NCBI GenBank assembly: GCA_032718865.1
Contig: JALUTQ010000004.1
Location: 558,001 to 622,000 of the forward strand
Length of the DNA: 64,000 bases
Source: Tilletia caries
Lineage: Eukaryota > Basidiomycota > Exobasidiomycetes > Tilletiales > Tilletiaceae
Direction of reading: 5' to 3'
The notes under the pieces: generated by a model
Databases searched by the model: none
Seen by the model: only the letters and a program-made list of their open reading frames with translations
What the model was told of the DNA's origin: nothing
Part shown: one piece after another, positions 20,561 through 31,900 of the stretch
Layout: the number at the start of each line of letters is the position of its first letter
Position numbering within the stretch: the stretch's first letter is position 1
Made by a program: the position numbers and the translations under genes

Positions 20561-23500
20561 TTAGACGGCGACCTCCGTTCCAAGCGCTGTACCTTCGACG
20601 ATCGAAGCCACGACTTGCCGGGCAGAATCCGTCGCAGAAGAGGAAGTAGCCGCCCCGCCCGCCTTCAGCGCCGCACCCGAGCTCGGCCCGCCCAGATCAA
20701 AGTAGCTCAACAGATCCCGGAAGCTGAGCACCCCATCTCCACTCGAGAGGAAGACGAGCACGAGCACCGCCACGAGCGCAGGGATCCAGAACCAGAACAA
20801 CATCGCGTCGTCGTAGATCGATCGGCGTGGGCGGCGGTGTGTCAGTGCGACGGCACGGCGTCTCATCGAGTTGGTGAAGTTGGACGTCGCCAACGAGGCG
20901 TTCGAGCGCGAGGGCCGGGCTCGGAATGGGTCCGTCGCAGGGAGGAGCTTGCTGCTGGTCGCAGACGGTGAACGGCCGGTCGACGCCATCTGTTCGTGCC
21001 ATTCACCTTCGACGTCATCGTCCTGTGCCTCACCAGCCGTGCCTTGCTGGCTCGCACCTTGCCCTTCGTACAGCACGGTGGCAGTCGTTGAACCTCCAGC
21101 TTGCTGTGTGCCGAAGGCACCGGCATGTGTCGATGCCGACGTACCCTCCCCTTGACCTTCATACTCCGCGAATGCCGTCTTGCCGTCCGCATCAGAGAGC
21201 GACGCGGCCAGCTTGCGATCTTCGCTTGCAAGCGCATCTTCGTACGTAGGCGGCGGGGCGCTGAACAGGGTGTTCGCCCAATCCGCAATGTTTCCGATCC
21301 CGGAAGAAGCGTTCGCACACGCAGGGCCTCTCGGTGCAGCAGAAGACTCGTCGCCCTGTGCTTGACCTTCGTCGCCATGTGGAGTAGGTCGAGCAAGGGG
21401 CCAGACGGGAAGCGACGGCATGTTGAAGTTCAACATGGCAAGTCGAGCCTGCAACGCATCCATCCGGCCGGGAACTTGCAACCTCTGCGCCCATTCCATT
21501 GCCGCCACGCTATCGCCAGCACGGGCAAGGAAGGCACGCAGTGCAAGAGCAGGGTCCGCCATGGCCCGCACAGCTCGTCGAGCCGTACGACCGCTGTCGA
21601 CCGATCCAGAGGCACTCGCATCATCAGAATCAGTGGTGCCGGCAAACGCACCGCTCAAGTTCGAGTTCGATAATTCTCGCTCGTCATCGGCATAGAACAC
21701 ACTGTCCTCGCCGAACGGACTGTCACCGCTCTCGCTCAGCGTGCTCTCCGTCGAAGCCTCATCGCTCTCTTCGACGTCCTCGAGACCGCGGTCCGTGGCC
21801 GTCTCATCGTCCCGCTCGCTGATCGAGACGCCCGAGTCATGCTGACTCGCCGAAAGATGCACCTCGGCAGCAGGAGTACCCGTGTCCGCCAACATCATCT
21901 CGACGTCGATCTGGTCCTTCTCCCGGGCTATGTCGATCGGCAGCTGGCCCTCCCAGTTCGGGATGTTGTCACGTGCTCCTCCGCCTAGAAGCAGGCGAGC
22001 AATCGTCACCCGGCCATGCAGGGCTGCGAAATGGAGAGCCGTGTACCCATTGCGGTCACGGGCATTCACAGGTGCGCCTCGTCTGAGCACATTAGCAGCG
22101 AGGCGATGGAACCCGAGCATGACGGCCAGATGAAGCAGAGTGTGGCCCTGCTTGTTGGCAAGTCGGATGGCATCCCGACGAGGGTTTGCGCCGGGCACGT
22201 CAGAGACGTCGGCGTCGAGTATGGACAAGAAGTTGAGCACACTGTCCTGGAAGCTGCTCTGAGCGTTTGCGTCTCGGCCTCGTGAACCACTGCTGATGAG
22301 ACCACTGATAGCGTCGCGAGACTGTGTGGTGACTGCCTGGATGGTGTGCTGGGTTCCACCATGCCCGCCTGCACCACCAGAGTATTGCGTCTGGCCGCTG
22401 CTTCCGGCGCCGAAGCTGTGCCCAGAACCGACAACACGCATGGCCACATCCCGGGCCGACTGAACAGCTCCCGTCATCTGCAGACCAACAACTTGCAGCG
22501 CAAGCTCCATCAAGGCCCGATCCGATGACTCGACGTAGGTGAACAATGGCAGCGGACGGTCCGGTTGATTGCGGAAGGTCGGCAGTGGTGGGCCGAAGAG
22601 TGAGCCCTTCAGAGTGACGATAACCGGACCTGGGCTCTGGCTCGGAGGCAAAACGCACACCAAAGTGTTTGCGGCCCAGACCCTGGTATTGGTAGCAGGC
22701 ACATCACCGAAAACGCAGGTGATGCCCTCCTCAAAGTTCTCACCGAGGATGGTGACCTCGATTCCACCGCACGTCGGTCCTTCGCCCGGAATGAGCTTGG
22801 AAATTTGAGGTCCGATCGGTCCCTCTCCGCTCGTTTGGGCTGGAGGGATAGGACCGAACATGCTTTGTGGTTGCGATGGTACTTCCGGAGGGCAGAGCAT
22901 GGATACGTCAGGACCTCCAGGCATCGGGCCCATTGGCAGCCCAACGTTGAATTGGCCGTTGGTCAGCATTTGGTCGTTGATCGTTTGGTCGCTCAGGTCC
23001 GCTGTGCCAAGCTGGGGCCAACTGAATGCAGTCGGGAGTCCAGATCCGCCATTCAGCTGAAGACCTTGCTGCTGGAGGAAGAACTCTAGGCTGAAGTCCG
23101 GCAAGCTCTGAGGATTGGTGAGCAGGTTCGAAGGGGAGAGCGAACCGGCATCGACGATCTCGGTTGGGAAATTCGCGGGTGAGTTGGACATCAGCTGTTG
23201 CGGGGTCGCAGCTGGGACGGACGAGGTGTCCTGGTTGGATGGCGATGTGACCGACGATGACTCTGCAGGTGAGGAGTTGTGGCCGTTTTCTGCTGCGAAT
23301 GGGGTCATCACCAGACCAGACGCTCCTCCTGATGTGTTCGTCCGGCGGCGAGCTCCCCCGTCATCGTACGGCTTCCTCCGCTCCTTCTTGGCCTTCTTGT
23401 GCACTCCTTTCACCACACCGGCCGTCGTATTCCTCACCGCTTGAGTACGACCATTGTGCGGAGATGACTGCCACTGCGAAGGCCCATCGTCATCTTCGTC

Positions 23501-25200
23501 GCCCGAGTCGGCAGAACCGACACGACTGTGACCAGCACGGATTCCACTACTAGCGATGGGTGATGCAACCGTTGAGTTATTGCCTGTAGTTCCGCCGTTC
23601 GCTTTGCTGGACGAGCCCTGCGTCTTATGATCGTCAGTGATCATGATGGGAGGGGTGGATCCGGTCGCAAGAAGCCGACCTTGCCAGTCCCGCATGGTGA
23701 AGATGATGCAGAATCCAACTTTGGCACGGTGATGCCGGCAGTAGCAAGTGATCCGAGTCGGCAGAATCGTCTCGCCCTCGTGGAAATCGACATAGTCACC
23801 GCAGTTGAAGACCACGACACGTTTGCGATCATCTTTGAGCATTTGCTGGAGTGCACGCTCTTCGGCGCCGGGCAGGCTCGGGTCGAATCCCATATTTCTG
23901 ACTTCTTCTTTCGATGGCGGTACAACCATGCCTACATCTTCGCCGTCGAGAGTGGCAGGTACGGCGGCGCCGGCATGCTGAAGGTCTCGCTTCTTGCGAT
24001 GCAACCGTTTCCGCTCGCGCTGCATGCACCCTGAGCAGACAAAGATGCGATCATGCGGGGGTGTCGCGTTGACGACGGTGGCATCGAAGTACAGGATCTT
24101 CTGTGGGTCGATATCGTTGCGCTGGTACTTTTTAGAGTTGCGCTTGGTGCCGCTCAAAGGTGGCAATTTGAGGTGGGTAAAGGAGCCGATGCGTTGGAAT
24201 TTGGAAGTTGTTGGCGCGCCTGCCTTGGCCTCGGGAGCGGGCCGGACGAGCTCTATGCGCATGCGAATCTGTGTCTCGACTCTGCTCTTGTGACCCTGCA
24301 TCTGAATACCATGGACATGGATCTGCAAGTCCTTGAGCTCGTCGAGAGCAGGTTGGCATACGGCATGGGACGAGAATCCAATTTCGGCGTCGGTGATCGC
24401 ATTCTGTGCCGAGCCACCAAAAGACCGCAGAACGATCGCTTGACTGATCCGAGTGTGCGGTCCTCCGGCTGAAGAGGCACTGCGATCACGACCCTGGTGA
24501 GCTGATTCATTGGGATCGGTGTCGATGTCACGTCGGACTCCGGCGGATTCGAAGGAACCCCTTCTGGAGGAGAAGGCGGACGGAGCGGCGCTGAACGGTG
24601 CGCCGGAGGGTGCAGTGTTGGGAGCATTTGGCCCTGATGATGTAGATGAGGGGTCGAACCTGCCTTGAAAGACGTCGACGCTGAGGGGGGGCATAAACAT
24701 GTGGGGATTGTTGGAGGGAATATTCATCGCTGCCAAGGGCGATTCGTGATCGGAGACTTGATTTGAAGGAGGACTGTGCAGAGGCGCAGAATAGTATTCA
24801 GGAATCATGCCCGTCAGAAACCCAGTTATGTCGACGTGTAAGGAAAGGGAGAGAGCGAGGGAGGAACTCACTCAAAGCTGGTGTCGGATATCATCTGGTT
24901 GAAGATCTCATCTTCGAGCGTTGACTTCGATCCTGGGATGGCTTCGACAATGGCAGTATTGCTACTGCCGCTGCTGCTACTGCTGCTGTTTGACTGTCCT
25001 GCCGACGACGACCTTTGCGCTATGGGACTGGTGCTGTGTCCGCCGTTGATTGTGTTGTGATGGGCGGGGCGACTGCTGAAGCGTGAGCCCCAACTTTGCT
25101 GCTGTTGCTGTTGCTGTTGTTGCTGCTGAAGCTGCTGCGCCGCTTGCGAGTCCTGATCGTGGGTGAAGAAGAGGGTGCTCATCACTGCGGTAGCCAGCAT
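20561..25200 (-). CDS. MGA2: Mga2/Spt23-like ER membrane-anchored transcription factor (IPT/TIG + ankyrin + TM)
   Basis: Exons 25200-24872 and 24773-20561, 1513 residues; the intron ends at TGCACAG and the join restores frame. In yeast, Mga2 and Spt23 are ER-tethered p120 precursors that sense membrane saturation, are cut by the ubiquitin-proteasome, and activate the fatty-acid desaturase gene OLE1. Order seen here: polyQ near residues 22-35, Ser-rich region, DNA-binding-like region (residues ~240-420; FVCSGCMQRERKRLHRKK, then TRITCYCRHHRAKVGFCIIF), IPT/TIG domain near 765-850, two or more ankyrin repeats near 980-1070 (HTLLHLAVMLGFHRLAANVL, YTALHFAALHG), acidic region, and a single transmembrane helix near 1425-1450 (LFWFWIPALVAVLVLVFLSS). 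This matches the family architecture. Translation could instead start at 25182 (MSTLFFTH). Confidence 0.88.
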
Positions 25201-25716
25201 CGCGAGAGAAACGATCAGTTGAGTTGAAGCTCAGCTCGAGGCGGACGCTGGAGTGGGAAGCAGCTCACCCTGAGGTATCCCCTAATGTATGTGATTAACC
25301 CGCGGCCGGCCCAGTATTCACGTAGTTTCACTGCGACAGAGAAGAAGGCGAGGACGAGGATGGGCGCGCGAGGGACGACCGGCGGGGCTCACACAAAGGC
25401 TGCTCTGTTGTGGTCGCGTCCTTGGCGATTGGCGAGGTCATCCCCAAAAAGTCGTGGGGCGGGGCGGGGGCCGGGGCGGACCCTCGGTCACATGGGAACG
25501 GCTGCAGAACGGGAACTGTCTCATAAAAGTGCTGGGGCAAACCCTCTCAAAAGCTCAGTCACTCGCGCTTTGGGCAGCCAGCACATACAGGGCAGGGAAA
25601 GACAGGGATGCGGTTGATGGTACATTGCAGGAGAAGAGAGGCTGAGAGAGAGGAGTCCACCGCTGTGCTGTGTTGACCGGCCGGGAACGATGACGAGAGA
25701 GAGATCGGCCTGAATG
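25201..25716. other. Intergenic: MGA2-like promoter
   Basis: 516 bp between same-strand genes. A GC-rich GGGGC-type tract lies near 25455-25482. No gene supported. Confidence 0.4.
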
Positions 25717-26198
25717 CTACCGCTGCAGCAGCCCAGCGACCGCGCGGTCAAAGGCCTCGACACGGATCGGCATCTCCGCAGTGTAGAACGGGCTCTTCAT
25801 GACCACGTCTGCGTACGCCTCATACACCTTCTGCAGAATGGCGCCCGCGTTTTGCTGCGCCGGCGACGAGATCAGAACAAACTTGACACCTGCCAGAAGG
25901 GCGGGATAAAAGCGTGAGCAGGTCACAGCTCGACTCGAGCCGGGAAATGAATAAGCTCACCTGTCCCTGTCAAGAGCACTGTCATACGGAAGTTGTCCGC
26001 CTCCAGACTCTCCAGTCCCGTCGAGCGCTTGTTCGGAACCGGATTCATCTGCTTCGTGATCAGGTGTATGCTGTGCAGCGTACCGGCCAGAATCAGGTAC
26101 TCGTTTGACGACAGCGGCTGCGCACCCGAGCTGGGGTCAGGCTTCCAATGCTCTGCGTAGTAGATCAGCCCACCGGCCTTGTTGATGATCCAAAGCAT
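25717..26198 (-). CDS. TRS23: TRAPP complex subunit Trs23/TRAPPC4
   Basis: Core subunit of the TRAPP tether and guanine-nucleotide exchange factor for Ypt1/Rab1 in ER-Golgi traffic. Exons 26198-25961 and 25889-25717, 136 residues. Family signatures: LWIINKAGGLIYYAEHW at the start, SSNEYLILAGTLHSIHLI, GLESLEADNFRMTVLLTGTG, then VKFVLIS and SPFYTAEMPIRVEAFD. This is the short form without the PDZ-like insertion of the 219-residue human and budding-yeast proteins; the fission-yeast protein is similarly short. An in-frame stop just upstream of the ATG supports this start. Confidence 0.93.
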
Positions 26199-26969
26199 GG
26201 CGATGGCGTCCTATGGTGTCCGTGCGGGAAGGGGAAGCCGAGCCTGCCGCTGCGCAGCTGCTGTGAGTATACTCCCACAATATCGAGCTGCCCGCCTAAG
26301 CACGAGTTTGACTAGGCTGGCTCTGCTCGTCAGCGCTTCTGCTGCTACTGGCTTGCGCTGTTGTGCTTAGAAGGTGCTGCTGTTGCTGCTGCGGTTGTGG
26401 TTAGCCCGTCGGTTGGAGGACGAGGTTGTTGAAGCGGGTGGTCTGAGCCAGTTTCGATGGCGTCTCTGCATAGTGGTGAAGGGTCTCACACCGTGGTCTC
26501 ACTCACCACACAACATCATCGAGTCCAGCTCAGCTCGAACACCCAACTGCATTAATTCAGTATGACGGGCAAGGGTAAGAGCGTGCTCGAAGCTGGAGCG
26601 GTAGGCAGCGTGATGCGCAGAGCAAACTCAATGCCAGTACTATGGGAAGAAAGATTGCCTACTTAAGGCGACCCGATTCCCTCTACTGACTTTTCTTTCC
26701 CCTCTGCTCACTCAAAATCTCCGCTTCGCACATCTGCTCTTCTTCTCCTCCCTTGTGGACAGGATCATTCTCCTTCTTCTTCTTCTACAGACCAGTTCTG
26801 ACTTTTGCAGCAAACTTCAAGACTTCACCTCTCCACGCGGCACTTTGACAGTGCCCTACCGGACGGTGCTTTTGAAGAACAGACCCGAGTCAACAACTGG
26901 AAATCAAGCCCAGGCGGCCATTATACACTCCATTCTTCAAGTCGTACTCCTCACCCACACTCGCCCAAC
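26199..26969. promoter_or_regulatory. Divergent promoter TRS23 (-) / double-psi beta-barrel gene (+)
   Basis: 771 bp without a supported gene. A CTGCTG-type repeat lies near 26336-26395. A strongly pyrimidine-rich tract (about 26690-26790) is the probable core promoter and leader of the plus-strand gene. Confidence 0.4.
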
Positions 26970-28706
26970 ATGAGAACCGGCCGCGTCAGCTCGTTCACCT
27001 TCGCCTGCACCACCCTCGCCATCGCTCTCAGCGCTTCGGCCTCGCCAGCCTCCGTTCTCGCACCATCCTCGGCTCTCGAACGAGCGGTCATGCACGACGA
27101 CGCTGCTCCTGACATCGTTCTCACTCCTCCGACCCCGACCCCGGACATCGGCATCTTCCGCCTGCCCGTCACTGGCATGCACATCGACCCCGTGCCCTAC
27201 ACGGAGACAGTCACCACCGATGACGGGTACATTCCCGCAGAGTCGGTCGACACCCCTCCTGGCGCCGGCGTTCGACCCATGTCACCCGAAGCACAGCAGA
27301 AACATCACGGCTCTGTGGCATATCGCATACAGACCGCCCACAAGGACGAACACGAGCCCACGCCTCACCCACTTCGGGGTGACCCCTCCACCCGCCCTCA
27401 TCAACGTCGGGAGGAAGCCGCCTTCGAAGCAACCGAACGCAGAGATTCGACCGGTCGAGTTCACCTCGCCCGCGTTCGGGACTTTGTCGCCAAGGCGGAA
27501 TACCGCAACCGCCGTCGAAGCTCCCAGAGCGGCTCTACTTCTCACGCAGTGGGAAGCACTTATCGTCGACCCTCCGAGTTCGTCAACATCGACGTCGTGT
27601 CCTCTCCGGACCCGACTCTTGGCGCAAAACTGGCCGAGGCCGACTTGGCCGCGGTGAATGTTAACCTCGGTGAGGGACTGGACGTCAGCGCGGCTGTTGG
27701 TTCCGACGCGAGCGGGACGGGCGAGGGGTCTCAACCCGCTTCCAGTGTTTCAATTTCCACCGGTAACGCGGGCTCCTCGACTGACACACACGCGAAGGGC
27801 AAAGGACAGCACCAGGGTTCCGCTAGTGCCAAACATCACGGCTCATCCTCCGGTCCTAAGTCCAAGGTCAACCACAAGAATAGCGACGATGACGACAACG
27901 ACGACGACAACAACAGCAGCAGCAACAAGGGTTCCAGCTCCGGCTCTGGCTCTGGCTCTGGATCCAGTGGGAAGTTGGCCAAAGTCACCTGGTACTCCGG
28001 CAAACACCTCCTCAACCCCGCTTGTGGCGGCCCCTCTCCCTCCGACCACGCCCTCGTCGCAGCCGTGAACAGGAACTCCCCCTACGCCTCCTGCGGCGAC
28101 GTCCTCACCCTGACCTCCCCCACCTCCGGCCGCTCCGTCACCGTCCGCATCGTCGACTGGTGCGACACCTGCACAGCGAACGAGCCCTGGTTCGACATTA
28201 CCAAGGGGGCCTTTGAGAAGTTGGCTGATCTCGAGCTGGGCGTCTTGAAGGGGTTGGAGTTCGAGCGGGTGAAGGCCCACGCGGTCAAGGACAGGCAGCG
28301 GATGATGAACCATGATCTGGTGGAGAGGAGGGACGGGCAAGGGAGTACGATGGGTGGGAAGGTTGCTGTGAGGCAGATCATGGAGAGGGTGGTGAGAAGG
28401 TCTGCGCATGATGATCTCAAGGACTCCATCCTGGGCGGCGACTTTGGCTCCTCGACCGGCTCATCACTGTTTGGCATGCTCGACTTGCTCACCGGCGGCT
28501 CTGCCCCCTCCACTGACAAAGACCCGCCCGTCAGCACCAGCGTCTCCAACTCCAACTCTGATTCCGACTCTGACTCCAAGTCCGATTCCGTTTCCGATAG
28601 CTCCCACCACTCCAAACACAAATCGGCCCCGACTCCCTCCCCAGCTGATGTCGACAACGACGACGACGCACCGGCCGACGATGATGATTGCGAAGAGGAG
28701 GACTGA
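26970..28706 (+). CDS. Secreted double-psi beta-barrel (RlpA-like/expansin-like) protein
   Basis: Single exon, 578 residues. A signal peptide is visible (MRTGRVSSFTFACTTLAIAL, then SASASPAS). A long Ser/His/Asp-rich region with dibasic Kex2-type sites follows (RR near residue 147). The only folded domain is near residues 335-435: AKVTWYSGKHLLNPACGG, ASCGDVLTLTSPTSGRSVTV, RIVDWCDTC and WFDITKGAFEKLAD, the barwin/RlpA-like double-psi beta-barrel with four conserved cysteines. Fungal members are often wall-associated or act at host surfaces. The C-terminal ~140 residues are low complexity, with an alternating Ser-Asp run (about residues 530-548) and an acidic end. Enzymatic activity is not implied. 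Confidence 0.82.
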   Translation: MRTGRVSSFTFACTTLAIALSASASPASVLAPSSALERAVMHDDAAPDIVLTPPTPTPDIGIFRLPVTGMHIDPVPYTETVTTDDGYIPAESVDTPPGAGVRPMSPEAQQKHHGSVAYRIQTAHKDEHEPTPHPLRGDPSTRPHQRREEAAFEATERRDSTGRVHLARVRDFVAKAEYRNRRRSSQSGSTSHAVGSTYRRPSEFVNIDVVSSPDPTLGAKLAEADLAAVNVNLGEGLDVSAAVGSDASGTGEGSQPASSVSISTGNAGSSTDTHAKGKGQHQGSASAKHHGSSSGPKSKVNHKNSDDDDNDDDNNSSSNKGSSSGSGSGSGSSGKLAKVTWYSGKHLLNPACGGPSPSDHALVAAVNRNSPYASCGDVLTLTSPTSGRSVTVRIVDWCDTCTANEPWFDITKGAFEKLADLELGVLKGLEFERVKAHAVKDRQRMMNHDLVERRDGQGSTMGGKVAVRQIMERVVRRSAHDDLKDSILGGDFGSSTGSSLFGMLDLLTGGSAPSTDKDPPVSTSVSNSNSDSDSDSKSDSVSDSSHHSKHKSAPTPSPADVDNDDDAPADDDDCEEED

Positions 28707-29261
28707 TCTTCCTTGTACAACCCGCGGCCGGGCTCGCACGAAACGGGACCCCCTTCACATACATACGGGCGGTCAGGCTCCCTTTCTGATCTTCTCCAAC
28801 GCGAGCCATCGCTCCTTATTCTCCCCTCCATCTGTACTTGCTCCCCCTTGTCATCCTTCTCCCTGAAACGGTTGTATAAACGCATAATGGAAATCAGAAA
28901 AGGGCCTTACATCGATACCACCTGAGCCCCTTCTGTGCATACATGACAGCCTCTCCTCGAACGCGACGTGCAGGTCTTCCTTCACTCTTCAGCTTGGGCA
29001 TGAAGGAGCCGCCCAGTGGCAGGCGTTTGGTGTGTGAAATTACAGTAATCGCCGAATCCTGGCCGCCTGGCCACCGATCCACATTCCACGCCCGCAGCAT
29101 CGACAAGGATGCGATCCAGATGCTTCCCAGTGACCTCGCTGGTGCCCGAAGCCGCTCTCGCGCTCTTGGACATCCGGTTCTCAAGGTGTGAAGCGGGCGA
29201 AGCGCGGCCAACAATTATGATGCACTCGCGCTGACTGCTCACCGTTCTCCTGCCTTTTATT

Positions 29262-31353
29262 GACCACTCCCCAGCATGCTCATCTGAATTGCTGGCGGAT
29301 CCTTCCCTCCTCACATTCTTGGAACTACTCCGGATAAGCTCGAGGAACGAGACGATACGCCCCGGGTTCTTGCTGGCCCGCGGGCCTCCTGATCCTGACG
29401 CCTCGAGCGCTCTAAGCTCCACCACTCCCGCCACCGCGCCACCGAAACGCAAGGATCCTCCTCCCCCTTCCGGTGAGGCCGATCTGCCACCATCCCGTGC
29501 TGCTAAGACTGCTGCTGCAAGTGCCATCCGCCAGCAAGCCTTCCCTCGCGCACCGCTCACCAACGGCCTCCATGCCGTCCGGGTCGCTCAACTGGAGAAA
29601 CGCCGCGCCGCCGACGCCAAGGTGGCCGCTTTTCTCGACCGCTTCGTACGCGATCTCGCTGACCTCGAGTCCAGCGGATCGATGAACACCGATGCTTGCC
29701 GCCTCTTCACTGCCGCCGCGGAAGCAGCCCTCGCGCAAGCCCTCACAACCAACGCTCGCGCCCCTCCCGACCAGCTTATCAAGGCTCTGCGCACGTGGAA
29801 CCCGGAGAACGCAGCTTCGGCGGACAGCATCCGCTTGCCGGATGCACCCCGCAGCTATGCGACTGCCGCCCGCAAGGGCAAAGGAAAGGCCTCTTCTCGA
29901 AGACCTGCGCCCGAGACAATCATTCCGCCAACCCCTCCCGCCCCTCTTCGCCCCTTGCAAGGCTTTCGCTTGCGAGGACAGCGTAGCGGCAGCGCTGAGG
30001 AGGCTGCTGCAGCTGCTGACAGCCGCGCGGACGACCGCCTTTTTGCTCGCCTTTCAAGCCAGCATGAACTTCGAACCAAACACGCATACTTCCTCAAGAA
30101 GATGCTTACGGATGCTCTCTCAGAGTCCGGTGCCCCGGCCACCATAGGACTCGACACCATCAAGCACGTCCCTTCCGGGCTCGCCTTGCGCCCCAGCGAC
30201 ACTTGCACCGCATCGGAACTCTTTGAGTACCACGACCTAATGAAGGAGACTCTTTCTGCCGACGAAGTCGACATCAGCAACCAATGGCACCGATACGTTC
30301 TTATGAACGTACCCTGCTTCATCGATGGTGAGCAGGTGCCCGACAACATTATCGCCGACGAGCTCGAAGCCGCTCTCGACTGCCCCCTGCCTGAGCCTCC
30401 CCGCCGACTCGGTCGGCCGGACGCGCTCTCCCTGCAACGCAGCTCCTCAGTTCTCTTTTCCCTCCCGCGCGGTCGCATGTCCGTTGGAACCCAACGACTG
30501 ACGGTGCTCGGCCAACGTTTCTCGGTTCGCATATACAAGGAGCAGAAGGCGTCCGAGAATTGCGACAAATGTCTCTCCCAACACCACACCACGGCAGCCT
30601 GCACGGCTGTGCAGCCGCGCTGCAAGTCTTGCGGGGTGGAAGGACACGAGGCATCGAGTGACGACTGCCGGATCGCGAAGGCGGCACCCGATACGGCTGA
30701 TGTTGTCCCACTCTGCTACCACTGCCACGGCCCTCACCCCGCTTTCTTTACGGGGTGCTACGCCGCCGCCCGCTACTCGAAGGAGGTCCGAGCTGTGACC
30801 GTCCCGACAGGAACACGATTGGCCCGCGCCCGTAAGGATGGGCAGCGTCGCCGCCACCAAGAGATCGCTCGGCAGCGTGTCGCAGCGATGGCTCGATCAT
30901 CAAGAACGGCCCAGGAGCAGGCACAGTACGAAAAGGCGGCGGAAGAGGATCCGACCGGCGTACTGGCTGAGGGGGAAGAACGGGCACGGGCTGCTACAGC
31001 TGCAGCTGTCGCGGAGGAAGCGGCAGCTGAGGCAGAACGCGCTGTGGTGGTACGAGAGGCGCTCGGTACTGCAGCGATGGAGACGGAATAACTTTACCCC
31101 CTGGTGACTTGATGTACGACATGTCATTGCGAGGCGGGGCGGGATGAAGTGGATTCTGTACAAAGATATTGGTAATGATCCACCGTCGTGGCACTCTTAC
31201 CGACACTTCCCTCTCGGACCCTACCCTTTCCCCTACACGTCGCTCCCCCTGCGGCAGAACACGCATTACTGGCTTGAAGTGCACCTTGCTCTCGTTGCAT
31301 GAGTCGCGGTCTATCGTAGCGATTGTTAATTAGCGCATTCGAAGACTTGAAAT

Positions 31354-31382
<29 letters not shown>
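29262..31382 (+). mobile_element. ORF1-only non-LTR retroelement with target-site duplication and (TC)n tail
   Basis: The 16-mer TCTCCTGCCTTTTATT flanks the insert on the left (29246-29261) and right (31383-31398). The 3' end is a TC microsatellite (31357-31386), as in non-LTR elements with simple-repeat tails. The matching locus in copy A (9551-9570, minus strand) reads straight through without the insert, which gives a natural empty site. Only a gag-like ORF1 is present; no endonuclease or reverse transcriptase lies between the ORF1 stop and the tail (about 270 bp). Confidence 0.8.
29289..31091 (+). CDS. Retroelement ORF1 (gag-like, three zinc knuckles)
   Basis: Open frame of about 600 codons inside the insertion. 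The C-terminal half carries three cysteine-histidine knuckles in tandem: CX2CX4HX4C (CDKCLSQHHTTAAC), CX2CX4HX6C (CKSCGVEGHEASSDDC) and CX2CX3HX6C (CYHCHGPHPAFFTGC). These follow a segment typical of non-LTR ORF1 nucleic-acid chaperones (SVLFSLPRGRMSVG). An Ala/Glu-rich helical tail ends the protein. No ATG opens the frame; it is open upstream into the flank to 29235, and the first in-frame ATG is at 29682. So the 5' end may be truncated, or initiation may be non-AUG. Nucleic-acid binding is inferred from the knuckles. Confidence 0.7.
   Translation: MLADPSLLTFLELLRISSRNETIRPGFLLARGPPDPDASSALSSTTPATAPPKRKDPPPPSGEADLPPSRAAKTAAASAIRQQAFPRAPLTNGLHAVRVAQLEKRRAADAKVAAFLDRFVRDLADLESSGSMNTDACRLFTAAAEAALAQALTTNARAPPDQLIKALRTWNPENAASADSIRLPDAPRSYATAARKGKGKASSRRPAPETIIPPTPPAPLRPLQGFRLRGQRSGSAEEAAAAADSRADDRLFARLSSQHELRTKHAYFLKKMLTDALSESGAPATIGLDTIKHVPSGLALRPSDTCTASELFEYHDLMKETLSADEVDISNQWHRYVLMNVPCFIDGEQVPDNIIADELEAALDCPLPEPPRRLGRPDALSLQRSSSVLFSLPRGRMSVGTQRLTVLGQRFSVRIYKEQKASENCDKCLSQHHTTAACTAVQPRCKSCGVEGHEASSDDCRIAKAAPDTADVVPLCYHCHGPHPAFFTGCYAAARYSKEVRAVTVPTGTRLARARKDGQRRRHQEIARQRVAAMARSSRTAQEQAQYEKAAEEDPTGVLAEGEERARAATAAAVAEEAAAEAERAVVVREALGTAAMETE

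Positions 31383-31386
<4 letters not shown>
31357..31386. repeat. (TC)n microsatellite, retroelement 3' tail
   Basis: About 15 TC units immediately before the right target-site duplication. The boundary with the duplication (which begins TCTC) is ambiguous by a few bases. Confidence 0.8.
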
Positions 31387-31388
<2 letters not shown>

Positions 31389-31900
31389 GCCTTTTATTCC
31401 CTTCCTCTCTTCCGCTGACCTTTCCTTCTCACTCAGACAGGCAGGAAGGCGGGCATGGTGACAGCTGGAAGGCCGGCACGAATCGATGCTCATTCCCCTG
31501 TGCCTTATCGAGCAGGGGCGCTGTTCCGGGCCTTGGTTCCTCCTTCAGCCCTTTGTTGACTGTCGCACCCGTAGCACTTCAGCAGTGTGGAACACCGTGG
31601 GAAAATCGGTCGTCAAGGGGTTCACATCCAATGAAGGCACACAACGCAACCAGGCACTGCAACACTGACCACGCTTTTCATTCCCCCTCTTCTCTTGTCT
31701 TCTTCCCCTTTCTACTGCCCTCGAAACGATGCGCAACGAATGGACAGGATCAGGCGTCAGGGACGGGGACAGGGAGGAAGAAGGTATAAAACAAGGCCCC
31801 CCAGACCGCCAAACCTTCTCAAATCTTTTCCCTTCCTTCTACCATAAAACTGGGTGAGTTCCTTCTCCTCCAAGGTCCCCTCTCCCACACTCACAAGCAC

